Shown: positions 18,056 to 26,588 of the stretch, in pieces
How the letters are laid out: the number at the start of each line of letters is the position of its first letter
How positions within the stretch are numbered: position 1 is the stretch's first letter
Assembly (NCBI GenBank): GCA_041661665.1
Contig: JBAZTW010000004.1
Location: 1-64,000 of the forward strand
Direction of reading: 5' to 3'
Origin: GWC2-45-44 sp041661665
GTDB lineage: Bacteria > Planctomycetota > Phycisphaerae > Sedimentisphaerales > UBA12454
Length of the DNA: 64,000 bases
The notes under the pieces: model-generated
Seen by the model: the letters and a program-made list of their open reading frames with translations, nothing else
The model's database searches: none
What the model was told of the DNA's origin: nothing
Position numbers and translations under genes: made by a program

Positions 18056-18340
18056 ATGAATCAGGCCAAAACCGAGATAAGCACCAGCAGACTATTTTCG
18101 CGGATTAGCCCTCGTCAAACTCTGGGCGCAAAAGATGACCACACAACAGAGGAACTGCTGCAGGCTGATATCCATTCCCCGCTTGGGCAATTGCTCAGTA
18201 AAATTGCCGAACTGCCTGAGGTCAGATTTGAGAAAGTTTTAACTGTTCGAAGACAAATATGCAGAGGGCTGTACAGAGCAGATGAAAAACTCGATACTAC
18301 AATAGACAGAATGCTCGAAGACCTGCTTATCGAGCCATAA
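18056..18340 (+). CDS. FlgM-like anti-sigma factor candidate
   Basis: 94 residues, charged, no membrane segment. The C-terminal third (VRFEKVLTVRRQICRGLYRA and DEKLDTTIDRMLEDL) has the pattern of the FlgM sigma-28-binding region: a helix, a short G-x-Y turn, and DxxKxxxxxxxxL. The N-terminal half (TSRLFSRISPRQTLGAK) is polar and probably disordered, as in FlgM. Context: a sigma-28-like promoter and a structured leader lie upstream, but no other flagellar gene is in the window. The assignment is tentative; it may be a planctomycete-specific small protein. Confidence 0.45.
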   Translation: MNQAKTEISTSRLFSRISPRQTLGAKDDHTTEELLQADIHSPLGQLLSKIAELPEVRFEKVLTVRRQICRGLYRADEKLDTTIDRMLEDLLIEP

Positions 18341-18404
18341 AAACCACAGCCACTGGTTAGTGAACAATACTCGGATAGTATCCTTCGATACAAAACGAAC
18401 TGTG

Positions 18405-19058
18405 TTAATCCGCATCCGGTTTTTTCTGCAAAACTTTGTGTTCGGTTCCTGCGATGAGGCGTTTGATATTTGTTCTGTGCAGGAAAATCACCAGTGAACA
18501 TAAAACCATCGCCGCTGCGATTAAAGGCCACAAGACAGCAAATTTCCAGCTTTTCAAGAAAGCCGTCATAGCAATCATTATAAATGGAAAAACCGCGGCT
18601 GAAATAATTGCGGCAAGCGAGATGTACTTGGAGACGAGAACTATTGTCGCCCAGAGGATAAATACGATAATGCCGGGCAATGTATAATAAGGCCAGATAC
18701 CCAGAACAACGCCAAAACTTGTCGCCACGCCTTTACCGCCTCTGAATTTCAGATAGAATGGAAAGATGTGCCCCAGTATCGCCGCTGCGCCGACCGCCAG
18801 CCACAGCCAAAAATCTGAAGAGCCGGCTGCATCGGAAAATAAAAAATATCCGCAAAATGAGGGTATAAACCCCTTGAGCGTATCGAGCAGAAAGCAGACA
18901 TATGCCCAGTTTTTGCCGCAGGCTCGCGACAGATTTGTAGCGCCGAGATTGCCTGAGCCGACTTTACGCAGGTCAATTCCTTTTGCTTTTGCGATAATCA
19001 TCGCAAATGAAATCGAACCAATTAAATATGATGTGATTATTAGAAGCAGAGTTTTCAT
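18405..19058 (-). CDS. plsY: Acyl-phosphate:glycerol-3-phosphate acyltransferase
   Basis: Inner-membrane enzyme, 217 residues, that makes lysophosphatidic acid from acyl-phosphate. Signature motifs are present: GSGNLGATNLSRA (motif 1), the central FKGG-type motif as KFRGGKGVATSFG (motif 2) and LHRTNIKRLIAGTEHK (motif 3). Five or more transmembrane helices. The start codon overlaps the stop of the upstream glycosyltransferase (ATGA), so it is translated as the last gene of the LPS run. Confidence 0.95.
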   Translation of the reverse strand: MKTLLLIITSYLIGSISFAMIIAKAKGIDLRKVGSGNLGATNLSRACGKNWAYVCFLLDTLKGFIPSFCGYFLFSDAAGSSDFWLWLAVGAAAILGHIFPFYLKFRGGKGVATSFGVVLGIWPYYTLPGIIVFILWATIVLVSKYISLAAIISAAVFPFIMIAMTAFLKSWKFAVLWPLIAAAMVLCSLVIFLHRTNIKRLIAGTEHKVLQKKPDAD

Positions 19059-20227
19059 AATTTTTTATTTTTAATTTTTTTATATAATTCTAATAGTTTT
19101 TTACAATGCGTTTCAATCGAAACTTTAGTTTTTATATTGTCATCGACAATCGCTTTTTTAGCGGCCGTGATATTTTCAGCATTGCAATAAAATTGCATCG
19201 CCTCAGCCAGCGAATCGACATCGTCTGGCGAATCAAAGACTCTTCCGTGCCTGCCGGCGACAAATAAATCTTTCGCTCCATTATACTTCGTCGTAATCAC
19301 AGGTCTGTCCGCCGCCAGAGCCTCAAGCACAAATCGGCTCGATGGGTCATAATACGTCGGCAAAACCGCAACATCACAAACCGCCAGCAAATAACGAATT
19401 GAACCGGCAGGGCCAAGAAATAAAATTTTATCTTTTACGCCAAGCTTACCGGCCAATCTGCGGTATTTTCCAGCAGAACCTCTGCCGGAAACAATGACAT
19501 AGGCAGGCCTTTTGGTAAATTTATTAGTTAAAATCGCAATGGCTTTTACCAGTGGGGTAAGCCCTTTGAGTCTGAAATTGTGAGCGCCGAAAAGAAAAAA
19601 CACAGGCTCATCCGCCTGTTTGATATTCAATTTATCAAAAATCTGTCTGCGAAGCCTGTCAGCCTTTGCCTTGTCAACTGCGGCAGACGGACGAATGCCG
19701 TTGGGTATTACAAAAATTCTTTCGTCCGGCAGATTATAATATTTCTTAAACTGATTTTTAACGTATTCGCTCAATGCGGCGATGACCGGGGTATCGGAAT
19801 TTTTACAGATTCGTTTCTCGGCACAGGCAAGCGAAGTCCTGCGAAAATTAGTTACATTCGTGAGAAGTTTGAAAATACGTATCGCGGTATTATCATAACT
19901 TGCGGCATTGCGAATAGCCGCCTCTGGGTAACTTCCGCCGCGAGGCTGATAAACATCGACAAAATCAAAAGGCAGAACACTGTGGATTATATCGTAGTGA
20001 TTTTCCTTAAAATGTGCCGAAAGAGCAATTTTAAACTCTTTTAAGCCGACTCTCTTTTTGCCGCTGCCGCAGAGAATCTCCACCCTTCGCGAACGCGTAG
20101 TGCCGGTCGCCGCGAGAATTTTTACATCAACGCCGAGCAGAACCATTTTGGCCGTAAGCTCAAAAACGCTTCTTTCCGCGCCGCCAAGACGCAAATTCGC
20201 TCGTTCTGTTATTATCGCAAGTTTCAT
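19055..20227 (-). CDS. GT-B glycosyltransferase (GT4, WaaG-like)
   Basis: 390 residues, cytoplasmic face of the inner membrane. N-terminal RANLRLGGAERSVFELTAKM is the acceptor-side glycine-rich loop; the C-terminal half has FLFGAHNFRLKGLTPLVKAI (nucleotide-sugar Lys) and PTYYDPSSRFVLEALAADRPVI (the E-x7-E motif in diverged form). Order and style match WaaG, which adds a hexose to the LPS inner core heptose. Sugar identity is not readable. Confidence 0.82.
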   Translation of the reverse strand: MKLAIITERANLRLGGAERSVFELTAKMVLLGVDVKILAATGTTRSRRVEILCGSGKKRVGLKEFKIALSAHFKENHYDIIHSVLPFDFVDVYQPRGGSYPEAAIRNAASYDNTAIRIFKLLTNVTNFRRTSLACAEKRICKNSDTPVIAALSEYVKNQFKKYYNLPDERIFVIPNGIRPSAAVDKAKADRLRRQIFDKLNIKQADEPVFFLFGAHNFRLKGLTPLVKAIAILTNKFTKRPAYVIVSGRGSAGKYRRLAGKLGVKDKILFLGPAGSIRYLLAVCDVAVLPTYYDPSSRFVLEALAADRPVITTKYNGAKDLFVAGRHGRVFDSPDDVDSLAEAMQFYCNAENITAAKKAIVDDNIKTKVSIETHCKKLLELYKKIKNKKL

Positions 20228-20254
20228 AAATTAATAGCCAATAGTCATTAGTTC

Positions 20255-20306
20255 GTAGGGTGGGCTCGCCTGTCCTGAGCTTGTCGAAGGGTCAGCCCAC
20301 GCGGTT
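20255..20306. repeat. GTAGGGTGGGCT repeat, long form, copy 1
   Basis: 52 bases from GTAGGGTGGGCTCGCC through CTGAGCTTGTCGAAGGGT to CAGCCCACGCGGTT; GTGGGCT and AGCCCAC pair as a stem. It is 51/52 identical to 34555-34606. The right end encodes, on the minus strand, the final codons N-R-V-G and the stop of the LPS kinase gene. Confidence 0.85.
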
Positions 20307-21110
20307 GTTTTCAAAAGGAGCATATCTGTTATGTTTTTTATCGTGTTTAGCCATTTGTTTTGCTTTTGATTTAATTTTTCTTATCAGTATCCTATCACAA
20401 ATAGAAAGTTTTGTTTTGCCCGTATAAGCCAAATAAAATCTCAACCTGTCAGCCCTGGTAATCACGCTGCCGGGCGAAGAATAATAAAGCTGTGCGAGGT
20501 CTTTTACAAGAAACTTCCCGCCGAAAACCATCGGCTTAAAAACTCTGTTCAAATCTATCAGCGTAAATTTCCCCGCATCATCGCAAAATATATGACACAA
20601 ATATAAATCACGATGACGAAAACCGGCCTTGTGAAATTTACTCACAAACGCGGCAAGATGTTCGATAAACTTTTTTCTGCCCTTGAAAAAAAGAGCAGGC
20701 AGTCTTTTTTCCAGACTTTCCGCATTCGGCACTTTTTCTGTAATAATAAAACTTCGCTTTTCAAAAATGCCCTGCCACTGCACGCCGAAAGCGACTGTTT
20801 TCGGAACATTTATGCCTAATCGGCTTAAAATCTCGGCTGGTCTCCTGTCGCAGTCCATCGTGGAAATCCGCCTTCGCCGCGAAAACCAGTTATCAATCTG
20901 TTTGGATGCAGGTATGTTTTGATAGCGTTTTAAGAATAGCGTCGTTTTTGGGTTTTCAGTCTCAAATTTAATCCGCTGACGAAATGATGCGAGATTTTCC
21001 TTAATTAAATTTTGCCCGCCGGAGAATTTGAAAACATCGTCAATGCTTTCAAGCCCGATTTTCTTAAAGCAGTCGGTGAATTCCGGGATGATGTGCATCA
21101 TCTCGCTCAT
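20292..21110 (-). CDS. LPS core heptose kinase (WaaP/RfaP-like)
   Basis: 272 residues. Eukaryotic-type kinase fold in the small form used for LPS phosphorylation: KTTLFLKRY (ATP lysine), FRHRDLYLCHIFC (catalytic loop HRD with the Asp) and FTLIDLNRV (metal Asp in place of DFG). It should phosphorylate heptose of the LPS inner core. ATG 21110 overlaps the heptosyltransferase stop (ATGA); a GTG at 21119 is an alternative. The last four residues NRVG and the stop codon come from the repeat at 20255-20306, so the native end may have been replaced. Confidence 0.8.
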   Translation of the reverse strand: MSEMMHIIPEFTDCFKKIGLESIDDVFKFSGGQNLIKENLASFRQRIKFETENPKTTLFLKRYQNIPASKQIDNWFSRRRRISTMDCDRRPAEILSRLGINVPKTVAFGVQWQGIFEKRSFIITEKVPNAESLEKRLPALFFKGRKKFIEHLAAFVSKFHKAGFRHRDLYLCHIFCDDAGKFTLIDLNRVFKPMVFGGKFLVKDLAQLYYSSPGSVITRADRLRFYLAYTGKTKLSICDRILIRKIKSKAKQMAKHDKKHNRYAPFENNRVG

Positions 21111-22141
21111 TTGCGCCACTCGGAAAGAACTTTTTCAGCCGCGGCGCAAACACTCTGAGCGGTTATCGATTGCATACAATAATGTTTATCTTTTTTACAA
21201 ACAGGTTTGTCGCACGGAGCACAGGGCATATCTGCGACAATTTTTATTTCATCATCATAATCGCTTTGTGTCCAGGCCGGATTATTCGGCCCGAAAAGCG
21301 TAATAATTTTTTTGCCGAGCGCAATTGCTATATGCCGCGGGCCGGTGTCGTTGCTGATTACAAGGTCGGAAAAATGAAACAACGCCTTTAATTGACCAAG
21401 CGAAACAGGCGTATCGGCCAGATTAACAGCAGGATGTTTTGCCAGTGAACAAATCTTCTCGGCAATGCGTCTTTCCTGCGCAGCGGGACTTACCGAAATA
21501 AAAACATTTGCAGAAAAATTTTCAACCAGAAAATCAATCACAGCCGCAAATCTTTCTTCCGGCCAAATCTTGCTCGGCCCGAATGCCCCGCCCGGAACGA
21601 TTATAACCACAGGCTTTGACCGAACTAAATAATTCGCAAATTTCTCGCCGATAACTTCGCGGTCGTTTTTGGCAACCTCAAGCTGCATCTTTTTATTCGT
21701 TGCAGCTCCGTCAATCGCATCCGCTATCGCCAGATAATAATCTATGACAGAGACAGGCTCATACTTAAATGCCGATACCTTTTGAGGATAAAGTTTTCCA
21801 TTCAGCAAAAAACCTCTCCCCTCTCTGGCGTAGCCTATTCGTGATTTAATCCCAGCTAAAAAAACCGCCATCGCAGACGCGAAAGAATTTTTAAAAAGTA
21901 TCGCGGCATCAAATTTATGTTTTCTCAATTCCGCAGCAATCGCAAACGGATTATTTTTTTTAACTATCACCCAGCCATCGGCGAAAGAAGTCGGACTCAA
22001 AACATCAGCAACGGTTTTGCTTGCGCAAAAATAAATTTTCGTGTCGGCAAAACACTCTCTGATGCTGCGCAGAGCAGGCGTTGCCATTATGGCATCACCC
22101 ATCGGCGACGGAAGCCAAATTAATATGTTTCTTGCACTCAT
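21107..22141 (-). CDS. waaF: ADP-heptose:LPS heptosyltransferase (GT9)
   Basis: 344 residues. Starts with ILIWLPSPMGDAIMATPALR, the GT9 acceptor loop with its catalytic Asp; PGGAFGPSKIWPEERFAAVI and SNDTGPRHIAIALGKKIITLFG are the ADP-heptose binding blocks, and the end carries ITAQSVCAAAEKVL. Fits WaaF (heptosyltransferase II) better than WaaC. A Cys-rich insert (CAPCDKPVCKKDKHYC) near 300-330 might bind a metal. Neighbouring genes gmhA, gmhB and hldE supply its ADP-heptose substrate. Confidence 0.88.
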   Translation of the reverse strand: MSARNILIWLPSPMGDAIMATPALRSIRECFADTKIYFCASKTVADVLSPTSFADGWVIVKKNNPFAIAAELRKHKFDAAILFKNSFASAMAVFLAGIKSRIGYAREGRGFLLNGKLYPQKVSAFKYEPVSVIDYYLAIADAIDGAATNKKMQLEVAKNDREVIGEKFANYLVRSKPVVIIVPGGAFGPSKIWPEERFAAVIDFLVENFSANVFISVSPAAQERRIAEKICSLAKHPAVNLADTPVSLGQLKALFHFSDLVISNDTGPRHIAIALGKKIITLFGPNNPAWTQSDYDDEIKIVADMPCAPCDKPVCKKDKHYCMQSITAQSVCAAAEKVLSEWRK

Positions 22142-22254
22142 AAATTATAGAGTATTGAAAATTGTAAATTGAAGATTGAAGATTTAGAATTATTAAACAG
22201 TTTCCCGACTCATCGGGATTCCACAATTCTTCAATTTTCATTCTTCAATTTTCA

Positions 22255-23421
22255 TTATTTGTCCTTGTGCATTACATAAAGCGTAAGCGTCATAATCTGA
22301 AAAAAAATTGCAAAACCCAGCGAGGTATAAACCGCACTATCGGCAGGAGTCAGCGACATTTTGTATCGTATAGCAATAAATACACATGCCGCTGCGACAA
22401 TCTGCATAAAACCCGCGAAAAGTTTAAAAACCGAAAACTCCGTGTAAAGCTCCTGACGATTGCGGCTCTTCATCAGCAGTCTGATTTCTTCGAGAAGTTT
22501 TTCAGTTTTCGAACTGTCGCCCGCGGGAACTTTAAATTCCACATTATCGACAGGTTTTTGCCGCTGTGGTTTTTTTTCAATCGTTTCAACAGCCTTTGGC
22601 TCTTCCATTTGCTCTTTCTCTTCTTCTTCGAGCGGCTGCGGAACAATTTCTTTTTCAGCTGGACGCTCAACAACGACAGCCTGCTTAACCTTTATTGGCT
22701 CAGGCACCGCAACAGGTTTTAGAACAGGTTCAGGTTCAACAATAATCGGCTGCGAAACAACGACAGGATTTGTCGCCGGTGATAGCACAGCAACAGGCGG
22801 TGCAGAAGGAGCAGTAACCGGAGTCGGAGCAGGCACAGCCGCGGCGACAACAGGCTTTGGCATCGTTTCTCTTTTTATTATATTGACCGCCTCACGAAGA
22901 TTGACCGCCTCGAAATCAGCGTCCTGGTCGCCCTGTTTTTTCACAGGTATTTTCAAAGACTGCTTAATGAGAATCGTTCGACAGCCCGCAGCCTTACCGG
23001 CAGCGACATCCTGATAAGTATTGCCGACCATCCAGGAGTCCGATAGATTAAGATTCATTTCCTTGGCCGCGGCAAGCAGCATCCCCGGCTTCGGCTTTCG
23101 CCAGTCGCTGTCTTTTCTGTATTTTTGAATCACACCATCGGGATGATATGGACAATAATATATCCTGTCCAAATAGGCATTTTGCTCAGCTAAAAGCTGT
23201 TTGAGTTTTTCGTGAATCTGGCCGAGAGCCTGTTCGGTAATTATGCCGCGAGCGATGCCGGACTGATTGGAAATAACAACGAGCTTATAGCCCATCTTCC
23301 TGAAATCCGCAACCGCAGATGATGCGAATTGAAGCAGTTTGACCTGGTCCGGACTATTTATATATCCGGGGTCTTCGATAATTGTATCATCTCTATCAAG
23401 AAAAATTGCCTTGTTCGACAT
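22255..23421 (-). CDS. gmhB: GmhB-like HAD phosphatase fused to a Pro/Val linker and membrane anchor
   Basis: 388 residues, twice the size of ordinary GmhB (about 190). Residues 1-175 are the D-glycero-D-manno-heptose 1,7-bisphosphate 7-phosphatase domain: FLDRDDTI (nucleophile Asp), VVISNQSGIARG, YYCPYHPDG and WRKPKPGM. The usual second Cys pair of the zinc loop (CDC before RKP) is SDW here, so the zinc site is incomplete. Residues about 185-290 are a low-complexity P/V/A/E linker, then a short charged helix, and two transmembrane segments (FKLFAGFMQIVAAACVFIAI; ALGFA-like second) end the protein. It lies 3 bases after gmhA. Confidence 0.82.
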   Translation of the reverse strand: MSNKAIFLDRDDTIIEDPGYINSPDQVKLLQFASSAVADFRKMGYKLVVISNQSGIARGIITEQALGQIHEKLKQLLAEQNAYLDRIYYCPYHPDGVIQKYRKDSDWRKPKPGMLLAAAKEMNLNLSDSWMVGNTYQDVAAGKAAGCRTILIKQSLKIPVKKQGDQDADFEAVNLREAVNIIKRETMPKPVVAAAVPAPTPVTAPSAPPVAVLSPATNPVVVSQPIIVEPEPVLKPVAVPEPIKVKQAVVVERPAEKEIVPQPLEEEEKEQMEEPKAVETIEKKPQRQKPVDNVEFKVPAGDSSKTEKLLEEIRLLMKSRNRQELYTEFSVFKLFAGFMQIVAAACVFIAIRYKMSLTPADSAVYTSLGFAIFFQIMTLTLYVMHKDK

Positions 23422-23424
23422 AAT

Positions 23425-24000
23425 CTATTTTCCCTCGGCAAAATGTTTTTCCACAAGTCCGCAGACAATATGATACGCAATCTGATGAATTTCCTGAGTC
23501 GCGAAACTTTTTTCCGCATCAGCGCACAAACAAACATCAGAATTTTTTTCGAGCTTGCTGTTTTTCCTGCCAGTGAACGCAATCACCTTTGCGCCGCGTT
23601 TTTTGGCAAATTCGGCTGCCTTTATAATATTGATACTGCTGCCGCTGGTAGAAAACGCCCAGAGACAGTCATTATTTTTAACTAACCCTTCAACCTGTCT
23701 TGCGAAAATATCGTCGAACCTATAATCGTTGCCGACACTTGTCAGGACTGATGTATCCGTCGAAAGCGCAACCGCAGGCAGAGCCTTTCGCTCTAATAAA
23801 AATCTCCCGATAAATTCACCGGCTATATGCTGACAATCAGCAGCCGAGCCGCCATTGCCGCACAAATAAAGCGTCCCGCCGTTTTCGATACTATCAATTA
23901 TTATCTTAGCGGTCTTCTCTATCGCATCAACACCCGCGACTTCAAGAGCATCGACCATTTTTTTGTGTTTTTTAATCGTCTCAATGATTTGCTGTTTCAT
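23425..24000 (-). CDS. gmhA: Sedoheptulose-7-phosphate isomerase
   Basis: 191 residues from ATG 24000; a longer frame to 24135 runs back into hldE. SIS fold: LYLCGNGGSAADCQHIAGEF (phosphate-binding GNGGSAAD), ALSTDTSVLTSVGNDYRF and AFSTSGSSINIIKAAEFAKK. It converts sedoheptulose 7-phosphate to D-glycero-D-manno-heptose 7-phosphate, the first step of ADP-heptose synthesis. Start overlaps the hldE stop by four bases. Confidence 0.95.
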   Translation of the reverse strand: MKQQIIETIKKHKKMVDALEVAGVDAIEKTAKIIIDSIENGGTLYLCGNGGSAADCQHIAGEFIGRFLLERKALPAVALSTDTSVLTSVGNDYRFDDIFARQVEGLVKNNDCLWAFSTSGSSINIIKAAEFAKKRGAKVIAFTGRKNSKLEKNSDVCLCADAEKSFATQEIHQIAYHIVCGLVEKHFAEGK

Positions 24001-25484
24001 TTGCCATCCTTCTGAAGCGATTTCATTTTTTCTATTGTGTTTGTGGAGCTTTTGCCGTCCACCATCGGCGAAAGAATAACTTTGCCGCCGCGACCTTCGA
24101 CAAACTCCCTGCCTATAACGCCCTTTTCCGCCCAATCCTGCCCTTTTATCAAAATGTCAGGTTTTACCTTTGTTATAATCGCCAGCGGGTCCGGCTCATC
24201 AAACACAACAACATAATCAATACTCTCAAGCGCGGAAAGCACGGCCGCTCTGTCAAGCTGACTGTTAATCGGTCTGTCCGGGCCTTTGATTTTTTTTACG
24301 CTGCTGTCGCTGTTAAGGCCAAGCACAACAATATCGCCCTGCTGTTTGCAGAAGCCCAGATATTCTATATGCCCGCGATGCAGCACATCGAAACAGCCAT
24401 TGGTGAAAACAATTTTCTGCCCGTGCGACCTGTGCCTGTCTAGACAAGCTGTAAGCTGTTCTGCGCTTTTGATTTTCGAGCCGCTCTTTTGCTGTCTGCT
24501 GATAAGCTCGTTGACAATTTCTTCAATCGAAACCGTCGCTGTGCCGAATTTTTCAACTTCAATTCCACCGGCGATATTGCAGATTTCGACAGATGTTTTA
24601 TAATCCACTCCCGCCGCCAGAGCCGTCGCCAGGGCAGCCAAAACCATATCGCCTGCGCCGCTGACATCATAAACATTCCGAATAACTGTCGGTATATGCT
24701 CCTCAACATCGGCTGTTTTTAAATACGCCCCTTCTTTGTCGAGCGTAATTATCACGGCCTCAAGTTTAAGTTTGTCGTAGAAAATTTTCGCGGCCTTTGC
24801 GGCATCGGCAATCGTCTTAATCTCAACGCCGGACGCAATCGAAGCCTCCAGCCTATTCGGCGTAATCGCCGATGCGCCGGTGTATTTGGCAAAATCAGCT
24901 TTCGGGGCAGGGTCAACTAAAACGCGTTTGCCGGCCGATTTCGCCAACTTTATCAATTCGCCGCAGAATCGGCTCTCAAAAAATCCCTTGTTATAATCCT
25001 GCAAACAGACAATATCAGCCCGCGAAATTTGGCGCTTATAAATTTCCAAAAGCTGGGCATATTGCCCGTCCGTCAAATTCGTATCAACTTCTTCATCAAC
25101 CCGCAAAAGCTGCTGCGGATGCCTGTGTTGCGCCAGGCCTACATATCTCTGCTTGGCAATCGTGCATCTGTCGGCGGTTTCAATAAGACCGGCAATATCA
25201 GCTCCCGCTTGAGAAAGAAGTTTTCGCAAAATGTCCGCCTCATTATCTTTGCCCAGCGTGCCGAGACAAAAAGTCTTTGCGCCAAGAGCCGCGATGTCCG
25301 CTGCCACAGAAGCCGCCCCGCCGGGTCGATGCTCCTTTTTCACAACCTTCAAAACAGGTACTGGCGCTTCGGGACTTATCCGCACCGCATCGCCATAGAT
25401 GTAAACATCAAGAATAAAATCGCCCGCAAGCAAAACCCTCGGCGAACCGAGCCCGGAAACGATATTTAAAATTTTGTCATACAT
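23997..25484 (-). CDS. hldE: Bifunctional heptose 7-phosphate kinase / heptose 1-phosphate adenylyltransferase
   Basis: 495 residues. Residues 1-325 are the PfkB/ribokinase-type kinase (GDFILDVYIYGDAVRISPEAPVPV at the N-terminus, VYDVSGAGDMVLAALA with the catalytic Asp). Residues from about 345 form the nucleotidyltransferase with GCFDVLHRGHIEYL (HxGH motif) and the closing KSSTNTIEKM. The two steps flank gmhB in the ADP-L-glycero-D-manno-heptose route. The start overlaps the lpxK stop by eight bases. No hldD epimerase is in the window. Confidence 0.96.
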   Translation of the reverse strand: MYDKILNIVSGLGSPRVLLAGDFILDVYIYGDAVRISPEAPVPVLKVVKKEHRPGGAASVAADIAALGAKTFCLGTLGKDNEADILRKLLSQAGADIAGLIETADRCTIAKQRYVGLAQHRHPQQLLRVDEEVDTNLTDGQYAQLLEIYKRQISRADIVCLQDYNKGFFESRFCGELIKLAKSAGKRVLVDPAPKADFAKYTGASAITPNRLEASIASGVEIKTIADAAKAAKIFYDKLKLEAVIITLDKEGAYLKTADVEEHIPTVIRNVYDVSGAGDMVLAALATALAAGVDYKTSVEICNIAGGIEVEKFGTATVSIEEIVNELISRQQKSGSKIKSAEQLTACLDRHRSHGQKIVFTNGCFDVLHRGHIEYLGFCKQQGDIVVLGLNSDSSVKKIKGPDRPINSQLDRAAVLSALESIDYVVVFDEPDPLAIITKVKPDILIKGQDWAEKGVIGREFVEGRGGKVILSPMVDGKSSTNTIEKMKSLQKDGK

Positions 25485-26538
25485 ATTTTTTTATCGCACT
25501 TTCAATAAGACTAATAATTTCCTGCCGACCGTCAATAAACTCCAGTTCAACCACAAGATGTGCAATCGGGATATCGAATTTTTCCATACACAGCAATGCC
25601 GTCTTTATCCAGTCCTTCTGCGTGGTTATAATCATATCGGCCTGCTTATATCTGCCGTTTCTGCAAATAGTCTCAATATCTTCATCAGTATAATTATGAT
25701 GGTCATTATATACCTTTGTGCCGACTATGTTAAGAAACAACTCGCCAAGCGTCTGAAAAAATGCGTCCGGGTTGCCTATCCCGCAAAACGCATAAACTTT
25801 CTTTTGCGAAAGCTCATCGAGCGACATCTTCCTGTCCTTCATAAGCTTCGCGTAAACAGGCTTATGAACCGCCGTCGCGAAAACAATCGCAGGCTTTATC
25901 GCAGAAATTCTTTCCTTTATATGATAAATTTTTTCAGGCTGAGTCTGATTGATTCGCGTAATTATCACAGCATCAGCACGCGCAAGCGACTCGACAGGCT
26001 CACGAAGCAAGCCGGCAGGCAGAATTTTCTCTCTGCCGAACGGTTCTGTCGCGTCTATCGCGACAATATTAACATCACGAGCAAGTTTCCTGTGCTGAAA
26101 TCCATCATCCATAATCAGCAGCTTGGCGTTATGTCCGGCAATAGCCTTTTTTGCGCCGGCAACTCTGTCGGGATTAACTATTACTTTCGCCTTCGGAGCG
26201 GCCTTTACCAGCATCGCAGGCTCGTCAGCGAAATCATCTTTCCTGGTCTTATATCCTCTCGTCAAAACCGCTGTTGCCACACCTTCCTGCGTAAAGTGAT
26301 TACACAGATAAGCGACTAATGGCGTTTTGCCTGTTCCGCCGGTGGTGATATTTCCGACACTAATAACCGCAGCATTGACTTTTCTCGTTTTAAAAATGGA
26401 AAAGTCGTACAGCTTATTCCTTACAAAAACCACGAAACCGTAAAATGCCGAAAACACCCCCAGTACCAGACGCAGCAACTTATAGCCCAGCGGCGGGTTT
26501 TCACAGGTAACAAGTTTTCGCCAAAATATCGCGTCCAT
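25477..26538 (-). CDS. lpxK: Tetraacyldisaccharide 4'-kinase
   Basis: 353 residues. Membrane-associated P-loop kinase that phosphorylates the lipid A disaccharide at the 4' position. SVGNITTGGTGKTPLVAYL is the LpxK Walker A; RGYKTRKDDFADEPAML, LLIMDDGFQHRKLARDVNIV and PAGLLREP follow in the usual order. N-terminal hydrophobic helix (LLRLVLGVFSAFYGFVVFV) anchors it. First gene of the LPS run, showing that this organism makes lipid A. Confidence 0.96.
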   Translation of the reverse strand: MDAIFWRKLVTCENPPLGYKLLRLVLGVFSAFYGFVVFVRNKLYDFSIFKTRKVNAAVISVGNITTGGTGKTPLVAYLCNHFTQEGVATAVLTRGYKTRKDDFADEPAMLVKAAPKAKVIVNPDRVAGAKKAIAGHNAKLLIMDDGFQHRKLARDVNIVAIDATEPFGREKILPAGLLREPVESLARADAVIITRINQTQPEKIYHIKERISAIKPAIVFATAVHKPVYAKLMKDRKMSLDELSQKKVYAFCGIGNPDAFFQTLGELFLNIVGTKVYNDHHNYTDEDIETICRNGRYKQADMIITTQKDWIKTALLCMEKFDIPIAHLVVELEFIDGRQEIISLIESAIKKYV

Positions 26539-26588
26539 TATAAAAATAGTTCTCGGCCTTCATGGCCGAATTCCACATTTTTGATTTT
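26539..26588. repeat. Hairpin plus AT-rich half element
   Basis: TCGGCCTTCATGGCCGA (26553-26569) is a perfect short palindrome, followed by ATTCCACA and TTTTTGATTTTTTATTTTTGA words. Same design as the other GGCC/GCCGAAGGC half elements. It sits between lpxK and the dehydrogenase gene. Confidence 0.55.

Noticed and set aside
22460..23014. Ser/Thr/Gly-rich frame opposite gmhB
   Set aside because: Arises from the low-complexity Pro/Val linker read on the other strand.
24001..24135. Longer start for gmhA
   Set aside because: It runs inside hldE; the ATGA overlap at 23997-24000 gives the normal start.
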